A DNA stretch of 64,000 bases. Origin: Lactifluus volemus (lineage: Eukaryota > Basidiomycota > Agaricomycetes > Russulales > Russulaceae). Both the position numbers and the translations under genes were made by a program. The notes under the pieces are model-generated. The model had not been told where the DNA came from and did not search any database. It saw nothing but the letters and a program-made list of their open reading frames with translations. Below, in pieces: positions 63,741 to 64,000 of the stretch; positions within the stretch are counted from its first letter, which is position 1, and every line of letters begins with the position of its first letter. The stretch lies in contig WTXI01000001.1 of the NCBI GenBank assembly GCA_022376515.1, positions 2,046,001 to 2,110,000 of the forward strand, written 5' to 3'.

Positions 63741-64000
63741 GACCTACTTCCGTTATCTCAATTTCTTGGTTTTTTTTTTTTTTCGCCGTGAATATTGGAC
63801 AGTGAACCTTTCCCCTTTCGCGGTAAGACACTCTCGCGTTTCTACCAGAACAAGGGAATGGAAAATACTGGGGACCACCTTAAGACCAATCTTTTTTACT
63901 ACTATTTATCGCATTCTTCTCTATATGACAAGTTCGATTATCCGTTTGTGATTATACCCTATTCCCCGAGCGTACGTACATACATTCTTGGTTTTACACA
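63741..64000. other. 3' flank of the O-fucosyltransferase-like gene
   Basis: A T-rich tract at about 63769-63783 and AT-rich sequence to the window end. No further gene was seen. Confidence 0.5.

Overview
The window looks like nuclear DNA of a filamentous basidiomycete, probably a mushroom-forming Agaricomycete. Genes are dense, many coding regions are broken by short introns of about 45-75 bp with GT-AG ends, and proteins match fungal orthologues. There are no bacterial operons, no rRNA or tRNA that I could recognise, and no CRISPR array.

Layout: (1) 1-6.7 kb: C-terminal part of AP-2 alpha-adaptin (+), a PH-C2-RasGAP protein (-) and an ELO fatty acid elongase (-). (2) 6.9-7.7 kb: a weak, unrecognised gene (-). 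(3) 8.0-19.7 kb: the giant lipid-transfer protein VPS13 (+). (4) 20.1-24.6 kb: a DENN-domain protein (-), followed by about 3 kb without a convincing gene. (5) 27.6-31.7 kb: a NIPA-type Mg2+ transporter (-) and an unrecognised conserved-looking protein (+). (6) 31.8-35.8 kb: the disaggregase HSP104 (-), divergent from complex I subunit NDUFS6 (+), with a perfect heat-shock element between them. (7) 36.3-41.8 kb: an Ime2/MAK-type kinase (-) and PRPP synthetase (-). (8) 43.0-49.6 kb: a mobile-element island flanked by two direct copies of a ~420 bp segment. It holds a non-autonomous hAT-like element with perfect 8-bp target duplications, a second inverted-repeat element, satellites, and a decayed DUF2235 hydrolase gene whose nucleophile serine is replaced. 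(9) 51.0-63.7 kb: decapping enzyme DCP2 (-), INCENP (-) divergent from meiotic cohesin REC8 (+), isopentenyl diphosphate isomerase (+) and an O-fucosyltransferase-like type II membrane protein (+).

Most genes are unrelated housekeeping functions: membrane traffic and lipid transfer, Ras signalling, mRNA decay, chromosome segregation, isoprenoid and nucleotide synthesis. Two divergent pairs share short promoters: HSP104/NDUFS6 (159 bp) and INCENP/REC8 (254 bp).

A recurrent oddity is single missing bases, relative to the frame the protein family demands, in otherwise well-conserved genes. There are three in HSP104, one in VPS13, and probable ones in the kinase, DCP2 and AP-2 alpha. Either the assembly under-calls short base runs or some genes, HSP104 above all, are really damaged. 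No complete, clearly new biological system was found; the island at 43-49.6 kb and the HSP104 anomaly most deserve checking.
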